NCBI GenBank assembly: GCA_018971525.1
Contig: JAGXAR010000042.1
Span: 1-33,006, forward strand
DNA length: 33,006 bases
Reading direction: 5' to 3'
From: Nitrospirota bacterium
GTDB lineage: Bacteria > Nitrospirota > Nitrospiria > Nitrospirales > Nitrospiraceae
In this document: one piece after another, positions 24,530-32,217 of the stretch
Layout of the letters: every line of letters starts with the position of its first letter
Numbering within the stretch: the first letter of the stretch is position 1
Notes under the pieces: generated by a model
Databases searched by the model: none
Told to the model about the DNA's origin: nothing
The model's input: the letters and a program-made list of their open reading frames with translations, nothing else
Made by a program: the position numbers and the translations under genes

Positions 24530-25162
24530 TTATTCTCGGGCTCTTGGGAACGCCTTGGCAAATACCTGGTCGTAGAGCGACCGGGCCAACAGTCGATAGC
24601 CGGCCGTCGTCAAATGCAGCCCGTCGTTGGAATAATGCGCAGCTAATTGACCCGTTGTCGATTCTACCGTAGCCATAAACAGGTCGATCCATGGGAGGCC
24701 TTTGGACAGGGCATATTCCTGGATGAGGCCATTCAATTCAGCACGACGGGACAGATGCTGTCCGATCCAGGCTTCGGCATCAGGCCCTCCACCGGTAGTG
24801 TCCATTCGAATGGAGGGAACCGTGACCGGGATCGGCATGACCTGTGAAGCCCGCGCCAACTCATACATCTTGACAAGATTATGCATAATCTCCGCAGGCT
24901 TGGCATTCCATCCCAAATCGTTGGTCCCTCCCAGCAGGACAACGTGGCTCGGCTGGTGCTGAATGACGTCACGCCGAAACCGCAGCACCATCTCCCCCGT
25001 GAGTTCGCCGCAGATCCCACTGACCCGAATCTCCACTGAAGGTCCCAGCCACTCCTGCAAGTAATGCCCATAAGGGGTCTCCTGCCCTGTCGGGTTCTCA
25101 GAGGTTGGAGCTTGAAATCCTGCAGTCAGGCTATCGCCGAAACAGACGATCACGATAGGCAC
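24530..25162 (-). CDS. SGNH/GDSL-type hydrolase
   Basis: 210-residue esterase/lipase-like hydrolase without signal peptide. Block I is VCFGDSLTAG (catalytic Ser about 11), block II has the Gly in SGICGELT, block III is GGTNDLG (oxyanion Asn about 81), and block V is DGLHLT (Asp and His about 184-187). All catalytic residues are intact. Possible substrates are short-chain esters, lysophospholipids or acetylated glycans; unknown here. The downstream overlap-like arrangement with the thioredoxin-like gene suggests a two-gene operon. Confidence 0.88.
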   Translation of the reverse strand: MPIVIVCFGDSLTAGFQAPTSENPTGQETPYGHYLQEWLGPSVEIRVSGICGELTGEMVLRFRRDVIQHQPSHVVLLGGTNDLGWNAKPAEIMHNLVKMYELARASQVMPIPVTVPSIRMDTTGGGPDAEAWIGQHLSRRAELNGLIQEYALSKGLPWIDLFMATVESTTGQLAAHYSNDGLHLTTAGYRLLARSLYDQVFAKAFPRARE

Positions 25163-25364
25163 TCACATTGCGGCACGGGATCCATTGCCTCCCTGCATCT
25201 CGTCATCTCGGTATGCATGGGCCGGATTCTACTGAGTTGCAGTCCTGTAGGACAACCGGCCCCGCCAGTCAGCAACGAAACCCCCTCTATTTCCAGCATC
25301 ATGAGCCTCTCTAAAAACTCTGATTTCCTTGACCAAATGCCAGGTTAAAGATACGAATGACGAT

Positions 25365-27116
25365 ATGTCGAACCTCAAGGTTGCACAAGAAATGATGGCG
25401 GCTGCGATGGCCGCCAAACAGGACCTCGACCACGAACTCACCTCGGTCATCCAGCTGCTCAAGTCGCTTGACCGGGCGTCGAAGAATGTCAGGACCTTCG
25501 GCCAGCGCAACAGCGTCGCCCAGAAATTTTTTGACCAATTTTACACAGAACTCACGACACACTTAACCCAATTCAGCGTCCTCACCTTCGTCGTCCAACG
25601 AGAAGGCCTCTTCTTCAAGGAAAAACTCGTCTACGGCTCCCAATCTGGAGATACGAGCGAAAACTTCGCATTCAAGCTCTACAGCGACGGCATTCGTGAA
25701 ATTGCCTTTCACCAGGACATTTCGGATGAAGATGTGCTGTTCTTCTTTGACGCGCTGTGGGACACCGTAGGAGCTGCCGGTACCGAGGATGACGATATTG
25801 TGACCCGTCTGTGGGCCAAGAATCTTCCTACCATCACGATTGTCACCGCCGACGAGGTCATGAAGATCTCCGAAGTCGACGATGTGCTAACCCCTCAAGG
25901 GAAAGCCCCCCTGGACAAGTCATTGCGAGAAATCGTCGCCGAGGCCAAAGCGAAAGAAGCCAAGGAAACAAGCGAGGCACGTCAACAGAAAGCACGTTTT
26001 TCTTCCGGGGTGACTGGCTACGAAGTTTCGGAACAGGAATTGGCGGCATTGGCCAACGACATCGCGGTGGAAGCCAGCCGTGACAGCATGCTGTATATCC
26101 TCGACATCTTGACTGCCCTCCTGTCCTCGGAACGATCTCCGGCTCTCCTGAATAGGGTTTTCGAGGTGTATGACGGCGTTCTCAAATCGCTCATCGAAAG
26201 AGGTCATTGGTCTACAACAGAACACGTGCTCAGGCTCCTTTCCGAAGCCGAAGCCATTCGACCTGATCTCACAGAGGAGCACAAGAAGACTATTCACAAC
26301 CTCTTCGAGCAATTTGGCAGCCCGGAAATCGTCGACTTGATCGAGAAGTACCTGAATACGGCCGACCCATCTAATACGGATGGTTTACCGACCATTTTCC
26401 TCATGATGAAACCCACGGCCGTGCCTACTCTATGCACGCTTCTCGGCAATCTTGAACAGCCGGCTCATCAGACCCTTGTCGTCAATGCGTTGATAGAACT
26501 GGGGAAAGATACTCCGGAGGTTGTGGCCCGGCACCTGGCTGATCGCCGCCCCACATTCGTGCGAAATATCCTTGGCATCATCACACGATGGAACAATCCG
26601 CGGCTCGCGGACAACGTGGAAAAAATCTTGCGGTACCCGGATCCGTTGATCAGACGCGAAGCGGTCAGGACGCTGGCCATTCTGAGACCGAGCGGGACCG
26701 CCACAAAGCTGATCCCCTTGCTGAACGACCCCGACGAAGCCGTACGGCTCGCAACGCTTAAACCGCTGCTCACGGGCAACTACTCGGCTCCCTTTTCCAG
26801 CTGGGAACCCATCATCAATGACGAATCGTTCGGGGATCGCCCGCCAGCGGAAAGGCGGAACATCTTCCACGCCATGCGTGCCATGAGTGGAGATGTTGCG
26901 GTCCCCTATTGGACCAACCTGTTGACGGAATGGGGATGGACGAACCGAAAGAAACGGGAAGACCTTGCCCTCATGGCGGTCGATGCCCTGGGAAGACTTG
27001 GAACCCCCGCAGCCCTCGCCGCCCTGGAAACAGGCGCGAAGAAAGGCACGGCGGCCGTCAAGCAAGCCTGTGCCACGGCATTAGCCGGCGTCAGCAAGCA
27101 TCCAAGAACGGTATAG
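25365..27116 (+). CDS. HEAT-repeat protein with an N-terminal domain shared with the next gene
   Basis: 583-residue cytoplasmic protein. The first 150 residues contain QLLKSLDRASKNVRTFGQRN, LTFVVQREGLFFKEKLVY, LYSDGIREIAFHQDIS and DEDVLFFFDALW, resembling the N-terminal domain of the HD-GYP protein that follows. A charged linker (KAKEAKETSEARQQK, about 200-215) leads to alpha-helical repeats: the C-terminal part (about 350-583) has HEAT-like units such as LIRREAVRTLAILRPSGTATKLIPLLNDPDEAVRLATLKPLL. A scaffolding role is likely. The frame is open to TTG 25329, but ATG 25365 is preferred, although no good ribosome binding site is present. It is 30 bases upstream of the HD-GYP gene, so the two form an operon. 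Confidence 0.8.
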   Translation: MSNLKVAQEMMAAAMAAKQDLDHELTSVIQLLKSLDRASKNVRTFGQRNSVAQKFFDQFYTELTTHLTQFSVLTFVVQREGLFFKEKLVYGSQSGDTSENFAFKLYSDGIREIAFHQDISDEDVLFFFDALWDTVGAAGTEDDDIVTRLWAKNLPTITIVTADEVMKISEVDDVLTPQGKAPLDKSLREIVAEAKAKEAKETSEARQQKARFSSGVTGYEVSEQELAALANDIAVEASRDSMLYILDILTALLSSERSPALLNRVFEVYDGVLKSLIERGHWSTTEHVLRLLSEAEAIRPDLTEEHKKTIHNLFEQFGSPEIVDLIEKYLNTADPSNTDGLPTIFLMMKPTAVPTLCTLLGNLEQPAHQTLVVNALIELGKDTPEVVARHLADRRPTFVRNILGIITRWNNPRLADNVEKILRYPDPLIRREAVRTLAILRPSGTATKLIPLLNDPDEAVRLATLKPLLTGNYSAPFSSWEPIINDESFGDRPPAERRNIFHAMRAMSGDVAVPYWTNLLTEWGWTNRKKREDLALMAVDALGRLGTPAALAALETGAKKGTAAVKQACATALAGVSKHPRTV

Positions 27117-27146
27117 TTTCGCTCCAGATCATAAGGAATATTCTTC

Positions 27147-28655
27147 ATGGCAGAACCATTGCGAGAACACGATCCAGCGTTCCCTCCTGCCTCAGCGACT
27201 CAGCCGATCCTGACCCATGAAAAGTCGTTGACCAATAAGGTCGCGAAGGGTTCGGAGGCCGGCGACATCTACGACCAGCAGATCTTGATGCTGGGCGCCC
27301 AGCTGGTCACACAAATCAGCATCCTGATCAAGATGTCCAGGCTCCATGGGCGCACGAATGCGGCGCTTGACAATCCCGTCGACAGCGCGTTGACCGTGAT
27401 TAAGACATTAGCCCATGACGAACCGATCTCCATCCGCATGCAAAACGATTTCCTCTTCTTAGGCCAACGCCACCTGAAGGTCACCGCAGCCCAGATGCCC
27501 GTGTTTTCCGCTGTGATCGACACGTTGAACCACTGGAACATCGGGGGCATTTCATTCTCTGCCGAAACAGAATCTCGCGATTTTCGAGAATTTGTTTTTC
27601 AGCTTGCGAGTTTCGATGCATCGACGAGTTCTATCACGACGTTGCGAAAAGCCATTGAGCAGAATAACGTAAAAGGGATTCAACTCGAAGAACGGCGTGT
27701 CCTGCGAGGCAAAGCCACAGCCAAGACCAGATACGCGAACGCCGCCAGTGCAGTGGGCAAACTCGTCCAAGACTCCCGAGAGAAAGGAACAATCGGCTTC
27801 AAGCAAGCCAAACGCGCAATCCAGAGCATCGTCGACCTCATGATGAACGACGAAGCCTCGTTGCTAGGCCTCACCACCCTGCGCTGTCACGACGAGTATA
27901 CTCACAACCATTCGGTCAACGTCTCATTGCTTTCGATGGCCTTGGGCAACCGAGCAGGCTACCCGAAAGTCGAACTGGCTGATCTCGGATTAGCCGCCCT
28001 GTTTCACGATTTGGGGAAAGCCAGTATCCCGATGGAGGTCCTGAACAAGCCCGGCGAGTTTACGGACGACGAATGGAAGATGATGCGGAATCATCCTACG
28101 GAAGGAGCGCTCAGCCTGACCCAAATGCGGGGCATCACCAATTTACCGGGACGCATGGCCGCGGCATCCTTCGAACATCATATGAACTTGGACTTCTCCG
28201 GCTATCCCAAGTTGAACGTCTCGTGGAAACTCTCGATGACCGGCCGCATTCTCATGATCGCCGACTGTTACGACGCGATGACCTCCTCGCGCGTATATCG
28301 GCGCGAGCCGATGTCTCCTTCAAAAGTATTAGGATTCATGTTCGGAAAGGCCGGCAAATCCTTCGACCCCATCCTGATGAAGCTCTTCATGACCTGCGTG
28401 GGGATCATCCCGATCGGGAGCCTGGTCATGCTCGACACGAACGAACTCGCGGTCGTACTGAAGCCTGCCATCGATGTAGCCGACGCCGAGCATCCGTACG
28501 TCAAGGTCATCACGGACGAGAATGGGGCCGAAATCGAGAACGGACGGGAACTCGATCTTCACGAGAAAGATGAAACCGGCGAGTATCGCCACACCATCAT
28601 TCGCCTCATCGACAATACCGAACACAAATTCGACACCAGCCGATACTTCGTCTAG
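27147..28655 (+). CDS. HD-GYP domain protein (putative cyclic-di-nucleotide phosphodiesterase)
   Basis: 502-residue protein. The HD-GYP domain (about 255-420) has HNHSVNVS, FHDLGKA with His287-Asp288, and a GYP motif at 352-354. In studied members this domain hydrolyses cyclic di-GMP (or cGAMP). The GYP segment differs from the usual HHE-x-x-DGxGYP: here it is HHMNLDFSGYP, so the Glu ligand of the metal centre is replaced by Met and a Gly by Phe. The downstream RILMIADCYDAMTSSRVYR block is intact. The N-terminal 150 residues resemble those of the preceding HEAT protein (DFLFLGQRHLK, ISFSAETESRDFREFVFQL). ATG 27147 has AAGGA upstream. Confidence 0.88.
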   Translation: MAEPLREHDPAFPPASATQPILTHEKSLTNKVAKGSEAGDIYDQQILMLGAQLVTQISILIKMSRLHGRTNAALDNPVDSALTVIKTLAHDEPISIRMQNDFLFLGQRHLKVTAAQMPVFSAVIDTLNHWNIGGISFSAETESRDFREFVFQLASFDASTSSITTLRKAIEQNNVKGIQLEERRVLRGKATAKTRYANAASAVGKLVQDSREKGTIGFKQAKRAIQSIVDLMMNDEASLLGLTTLRCHDEYTHNHSVNVSLLSMALGNRAGYPKVELADLGLAALFHDLGKASIPMEVLNKPGEFTDDEWKMMRNHPTEGALSLTQMRGITNLPGRMAAASFEHHMNLDFSGYPKLNVSWKLSMTGRILMIADCYDAMTSSRVYRREPMSPSKVLGFMFGKAGKSFDPILMKLFMTCVGIIPIGSLVMLDTNELAVVLKPAIDVADAEHPYVKVITDENGAEIENGRELDLHEKDETGEYRHTIIRLIDNTEHKFDTSRYFV

Positions 28656-28674
28656 CCCCGCGCGCCCCAATCTC

Positions 28675-28703
28675 TTGACAGGGCCTGGCCCCCCAGTTAT
28701 TCT
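28675..28703 (+). promoter_or_regulatory. strong sigma70-like promoter of ompH/skp
   Basis: A perfect -35 TTGACA (28675-28680) and TATTCT (28698-28703) are separated by 17 bases. The transcription start would be about 28710, about 42 bases before ATG 28752. Confidence 0.7.
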
Positions 28704-28751
28704 CGCAACGGATACACTGATTGCATTGTTCATCAACAAGGAGCGCGTGTT

Positions 28752-29315
28752 ATGCATACAATGGAAACCCTCGTGGGACGGATCACCCTCCCTTTGGTCG
28801 CCGCGGGCATACTGCTGTTCACATCTCTTCCTGCTGCACAGGCTGCCGAGGCCTTCAAGATGGGCGTCGTCGATCCTCAGACGGTCTTAGAGAAATCGAA
28901 AGCAGGCAAGAAGGCCCTGGATGGGCTCAAAGAATATGTATCCACGAGGCAGAAGCTGTTGTCCCGGGATGAAGAGGAGTTGCGCAACACCGAAAAGACG
29001 CTCAAGGAACAAGTCGCGAAGTTGAGCGACGCCGAAAAGAAAGAAAAAGAGACCCAGTTCCGCGCGAAGATCCAGGACTATCAGAAACGCGCACAAGAAT
29101 TTAATCAGGAGCTGCAGGGGAAGCAGAAGGAATTGGTCGACGACTACATGAAGAAAATCGGCGCGGCCACACAGACCGTGGCGGAAAAGGGTGGATTCTC
29201 GATCGTCGTCGATAAAGGCAGCGAACAAACGGTCAAGATAGTGATCTACAACAAGGACACCATCGATTTAACCGACCAGGTGATCAAGGAATTCGATCGA
29301 GCCAACAGCAAGTAA
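28752..29315 (+). CDS. OmpH/Skp family periplasmic chaperone
   Basis: 187-residue exported chaperone for outer-membrane proteins. A signal peptide (about residues 1-35, hydrophobic core LPLVAAGILLF, cleavage after AAQA) precedes the mature FKMGVVDPQTVLEKSKAGKKAL. A long Lys/Glu-rich coiled-coil segment (about 60-140) forms the tentacle, followed by KKIGAATQTVAEKGGFSIVVDKGSEQ and the C-terminal strand. The layout is that of Skp/OmpH. A good AAGGAG is upstream of ATG 28752 and a strong promoter precedes it. It is not beside bamA or lpxD, as is common elsewhere. Confidence 0.9.
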   Translation: MHTMETLVGRITLPLVAAGILLFTSLPAAQAAEAFKMGVVDPQTVLEKSKAGKKALDGLKEYVSTRQKLLSRDEEELRNTEKTLKEQVAKLSDAEKKEKETQFRAKIQDYQKRAQEFNQELQGKQKELVDDYMKKIGAATQTVAEKGGFSIVVDKGSEQTVKIVIYNKDTIDLTDQVIKEFDRANSK

Positions 29316-29354
29316 CCATCCGGGGCGCGCATACTGCATTCGCGATCCAACGTG

Positions 29355-29385
29355 GACGGGACCTCGGCCTCTCTGAGGTCCCGTC
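29355..29385. terminator. bidirectional hairpin terminator between ompH and the rhodanese gene
   Basis: GACGGGACCTC (29355-29365) and GAGGTCCCGTC (29375-29385) make a perfect 11-bp stem with a 9-base loop. It lies 40 bases after the ompH stop and touches the stop codon of the convergent rhodanese gene. No strong T-run follows on either side. Confidence 0.6.
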
Positions 29386-29752
29386 AGCTCTCCATCGGAT
29401 AGCCCGCATCCCGCCAGGCTTCGATTCCCCCTTCCATCGACACCACACTCGTATAACCCATCTGCTGAAGCGCATCGGCGGCTAAGACCGACCGGTAGCC
29501 GCCTCCGCAATACAGCAGAATGGTCTCCTCTTTATTGGGAATTCGCGTTTCCACATCGCGCTCGATAATCCCTTTTCCCAGATGACGGGCGCCTTTCGCG
29601 TGATCCTTCGAAAACTCGCGGTCCTCGCGCACATCGAGAAAGTGCAGAACTTCACCCCGATCAAGCCTGGCCTTGGCCTGCACCACCGTACATTCCTTGA
29701 CCCGTGCTCGTGCCGCGTCCACCAACTTGAGAAAACCGGGGTTATGTTTCAT
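29384..29752 (-). CDS. rhodanese-like domain protein
   Basis: 122-residue single-domain rhodanese. It has the N-terminal helix-rich leader, HFLDVREDREFSKDHAKGARHLGKG and the active-site loop LLYCGGGYRS with the catalytic Cys at about residue 82, followed by the MEGGIEAWRDAGYP C-terminal signature. The active-site loop of six residues fits sulfurtransferase activity on sulfur-containing substrates; the actual donor and acceptor are unknown. ATG 29752 is preceded by GGGAGCGAGG. It is the downstream partner of the radical SAM gene (24 bases apart). Confidence 0.9.
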   Translation of the reverse strand: MKHNPGFLKLVDAARARVKECTVVQAKARLDRGEVLHFLDVREDREFSKDHAKGARHLGKGIIERDVETRIPNKEETILLYCGGGYRSVLAADALQQMGYTSVVSMEGGIEAWRDAGYPMES

Positions 29753-29776
29753 CCTCGCTCCCTTCCCTGTCCTGAT

Positions 29777-30847
29777 TCAAAATAAGGCCGTTTGTTCGAT
29801 CCCCGGCCTGCGAAAGGTAGCGGGAACCGGCTCGTCAGGCAGCACCGAAAAACCGGCTTTGCGTTTGGCCACCTCAAACAACTGCTCGATCATGGTCCAA
29901 TAGGGGCCTGCACCACGGTGGCGTTCAAAGAAGGCCCCCTTGCTGATCGCGCCACCACGCACCTCCCGAATCCGATTCGTAATCTTGGTGATTCGATCTG
30001 GAAACGCCGCCGACATCCGTTCCATGAATACCGACTCGACAGGACCGGCCAGACGCAGCAGCGTCGCCATCGCCTCCACCGCCCCGGCGTGTCTCGCTCG
30101 GGCCAACAGATCCGGCACATCCTCATCGTTGAGGCCAGGAATGATCGGAGACAGCGAGATACCGGTCGGAATCCCGGCCTTCGCCAGGGTTGCCATCGCC
30201 TCGAAGCGTTTCCGACTGGAGGGCGCGTGGGGTTCGACCTTGCGAGCTGTCTCATCGTCTGAAAACGGTATGCTGAAATAGACACGAACCGACGCCTCCT
30301 GATGCAAGCGGCTGAGCAGAGCCAGATCGCGCAATACCAATACTCCTTTCGTGATGATCCCGACCGGATTCCGGTACTCAGCACAGACTTTCAGACAAGC
30401 CCGCGTCAACTCCAGCGAGGCTTCCAGCGGCTGGTAACAATCGGTGTTCCCAGAAAACAGGATCAACTCACCCTTCCAAGAAGGCTTCTCGAATGTCCGG
30501 CGGAGCAAGGTTGCGGCCTCCCGCTTCACGACGATCTTGGACTCGAAGTCAGTCCCTGCGCCGAATCCCCAGTACTCATGAGTCGGTCTAGCATAGCAAT
30601 AGGCGCAGGCGTGGAAGCAGCCGCGATAGGGGTTGAGGCTCCATCGAAAGGGCAAATCGGGACTCTCGTTCCGACTGAGAATGTCACGGGTCGCATCCTC
30701 AAACATCTGCAACTGCACATGGGGAGCGGGCTCCAAGAGATCTCGGTGCTGTGACTCAAACGGATTAGGTGGATTCATCACCGTGCGCATGGAGATATGG
30801 TCCTCGATCCGGCTCCTTCTGTCAACGGGACGAACCACGCCTGCCAT
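29777..30847 (-). CDS. PA0069-family radical SAM protein
   Basis: 356-residue iron-sulfur protein of the PA0069/Rv2578c (SplB-related) radical SAM family. The 4Fe-4S motif is GCFHACAYCYAR (about 76-87), a CxxxCxxC site. The preceding SLNPYRG is typical of this group, as are WKGELILFSGNTDCYQPLE (SAM-binding area) and GISLSPIIPGLNDEDVP (about 225-242). No DNA-photoproduct lyase-specific Cys pattern can be recognised, so the reaction is unknown. ATG 30847 has no strong ribosome binding site; the divergent serS lies 79 bases upstream. Confidence 0.88.
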   Translation of the reverse strand: MAGVVRPVDRRSRIEDHISMRTVMNPPNPFESQHRDLLEPAPHVQLQMFEDATRDILSRNESPDLPFRWSLNPYRGCFHACAYCYARPTHEYWGFGAGTDFESKIVVKREAATLLRRTFEKPSWKGELILFSGNTDCYQPLEASLELTRACLKVCAEYRNPVGIITKGVLVLRDLALLSRLHQEASVRVYFSIPFSDDETARKVEPHAPSSRKRFEAMATLAKAGIPTGISLSPIIPGLNDEDVPDLLARARHAGAVEAMATLLRLAGPVESVFMERMSAAFPDRITKITNRIREVRGGAISKGAFFERHRGAGPYWTMIEQLFEVAKRKAGFSVLPDEPVPATFRRPGIEQTALF

Positions 30848-30926
30848 GACGGAATATCACGGCCCGATTGATTGACTAACCCCTACCCCGATGTTAGATT
30901 CCAGCCGCTTTCTGGAACCCACGGCT

Positions 30927-32213
30927 ATGTATGATCTCCGTATGCTCCGCGACAATTTCGATGCCGTCAGGGAACAGCTTGGCCCCCGTGGTGCCGATGT
31001 CCCATGGGATAGACTGCGCACGCTGATCGAACAACGTCGCACCTTGACCGGCCAGGTCGAGCAACTTCGCTATGAACTGAAAAAAGGATCAGAGGAGGTT
31101 GCCAGGCTGAAGCGAGAGAAACAGCCGGCGGATCCCGCCATGGCTGCCATGAAGGATGTCGGCGAACGGATCAAGGCGATTGAAGACGAACTACGTGGTG
31201 TCGAAGAGGCCCTGACCGATCTGAATCTCCGCATCCCGAATCTTCCACATGCCTCGGTGCCGGCAGGAAAAGACGCGAGCAGCAACAAGGAGACCAGACG
31301 GTGGGGAGCCCCGCCAACCTTGACCGCACCAGCCAAGAGCCATTGGGATCTCGGCGAAGCCCTCGGCATTCTGGATTTCGACCGGGCTGCGAAAATCGCC
31401 GGCGCACGATTTGCGGTCCTGACGGGGGCCGGCGCGCGACTCGAACGGGCCCTTATCAACTACATGCTCGACCTCCACATAACACAGCATGGCTATCGGG
31501 AGGTCCTGCCGCCACTCCTCGTCAATCGAGCGAGCATGACCGCAACCGGCCAGTTACCCAAATTTGAAGAAGATCTCTTTCGCCTGCGAGACGAAGACTA
31601 TTTCTTGATCCCGACAGCCGAAGTGCCGGTGACCAATCTCCATCGTGACGAGATACTTACCGAGACCGCCCTGCCGATCCGGTATACAGCCTATACCCCC
31701 TGCTTCCGCCGCGAGGCAGGATCCTATGGAAAAGACACCAGAGGGCTTATTCGCCTCCATCAATTTAACAAGATAGAATTAGTCGCCTTTGCAAAACCGG
31801 AACAGTCGTATGAGGAGCTGGAGAGGTTGACCGGCCATGCAGAAGCGATCTTGCAAGGGTTGGGGCTTCATTACCGAGTCGTTACCCTCTGTGCCGGCGA
31901 TATGGGGTTCTCTGCAGCGAAGACCTACGACATTGAAGTCTGGCTTCCTTCCCAAAACCAATATCGGGAGATCTCCTCCTGCAGCAACTTTGAAGGGTTT
32001 CAGGCCAGGCGAGGCAGCATTCGGTATAAGGGCGCCGCCGGGAAAAAAGATGCCAAAACAGAGTTCGTCCATACCCTCAACGGGTCCGGGCTTGCCGTCG
32101 GCCGCACGCTCGTGGCCATCCTCGAAAACTACCAGGAAGCGGATGGGAGCGTCACGATACCGGAGGTCTTGCGTCATTACATGGGCGGGCTTGAGCGGAT
32201 TCGCAAAGAATAG
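30927..32213 (+). CDS. serS: seryl-tRNA synthetase
   Basis: 428-residue class II aminoacyl-tRNA synthetase charging tRNA-Ser (and tRNA-Sec) with serine. The N-terminal part starts [16 protein letters not shown] and holds the long antiparallel coiled-coil arm that grips the long variable arm of tRNA-Ser (about 40-105). Motif 2 is [21 protein letters not shown] (about 265-285) and motif 3 [18 protein letters not shown] (about 388-405). The frame begins further upstream, but ATG 30927 gives the family-typical start. A tRNA-Ser gene lies 60 bases downstream. The stop codon at 32211-32213 is just before the stop of the opposing integrase frame. Confidence 0.96.
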   Translation: MYDLRMLRDNFDAVREQLGPRGADVPWDRLRTLIEQRRTLTGQVEQLRYELKKGSEEVARLKREKQPADPAMAAMKDVGERIKAIEDELRGVEEALTDLNLRIPNLPHASVPAGKDASSNKETRRWGAPPTLTAPAKSHWDLGEALGILDFDRAAKIAGARFAVLTGAGARLERALINYMLDLHITQHGYREVLPPLLVNRASMTATGQLPKFEEDLFRLRDEDYFLIPTAEVPVTNLHRDEILTETALPIRYTAYTPCFRREAGSYGKDTRGLIRLHQFNKIELVAFAKPEQSYEELERLTGHAEAILQGLGLHYRVVTLCAGDMGFSAAKTYDIEVWLPSQNQYREISSCSNFEGFQARRGSIRYKGAAGKKDAKTEFVHTLNGSGLAVGRTLVAILENYQEADGSVTIPEVLRHYMGGLERIRKE

Positions 32214-32217
32214 GATA

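Noticed and set aside
25329-25357. promoter-like TTGACC-17-TACGAA and TTG start before the HEAT gene
   Set aside because: The -10 is weak and would place the transcript start at the ATG; kept only as an uncertainty about the start.
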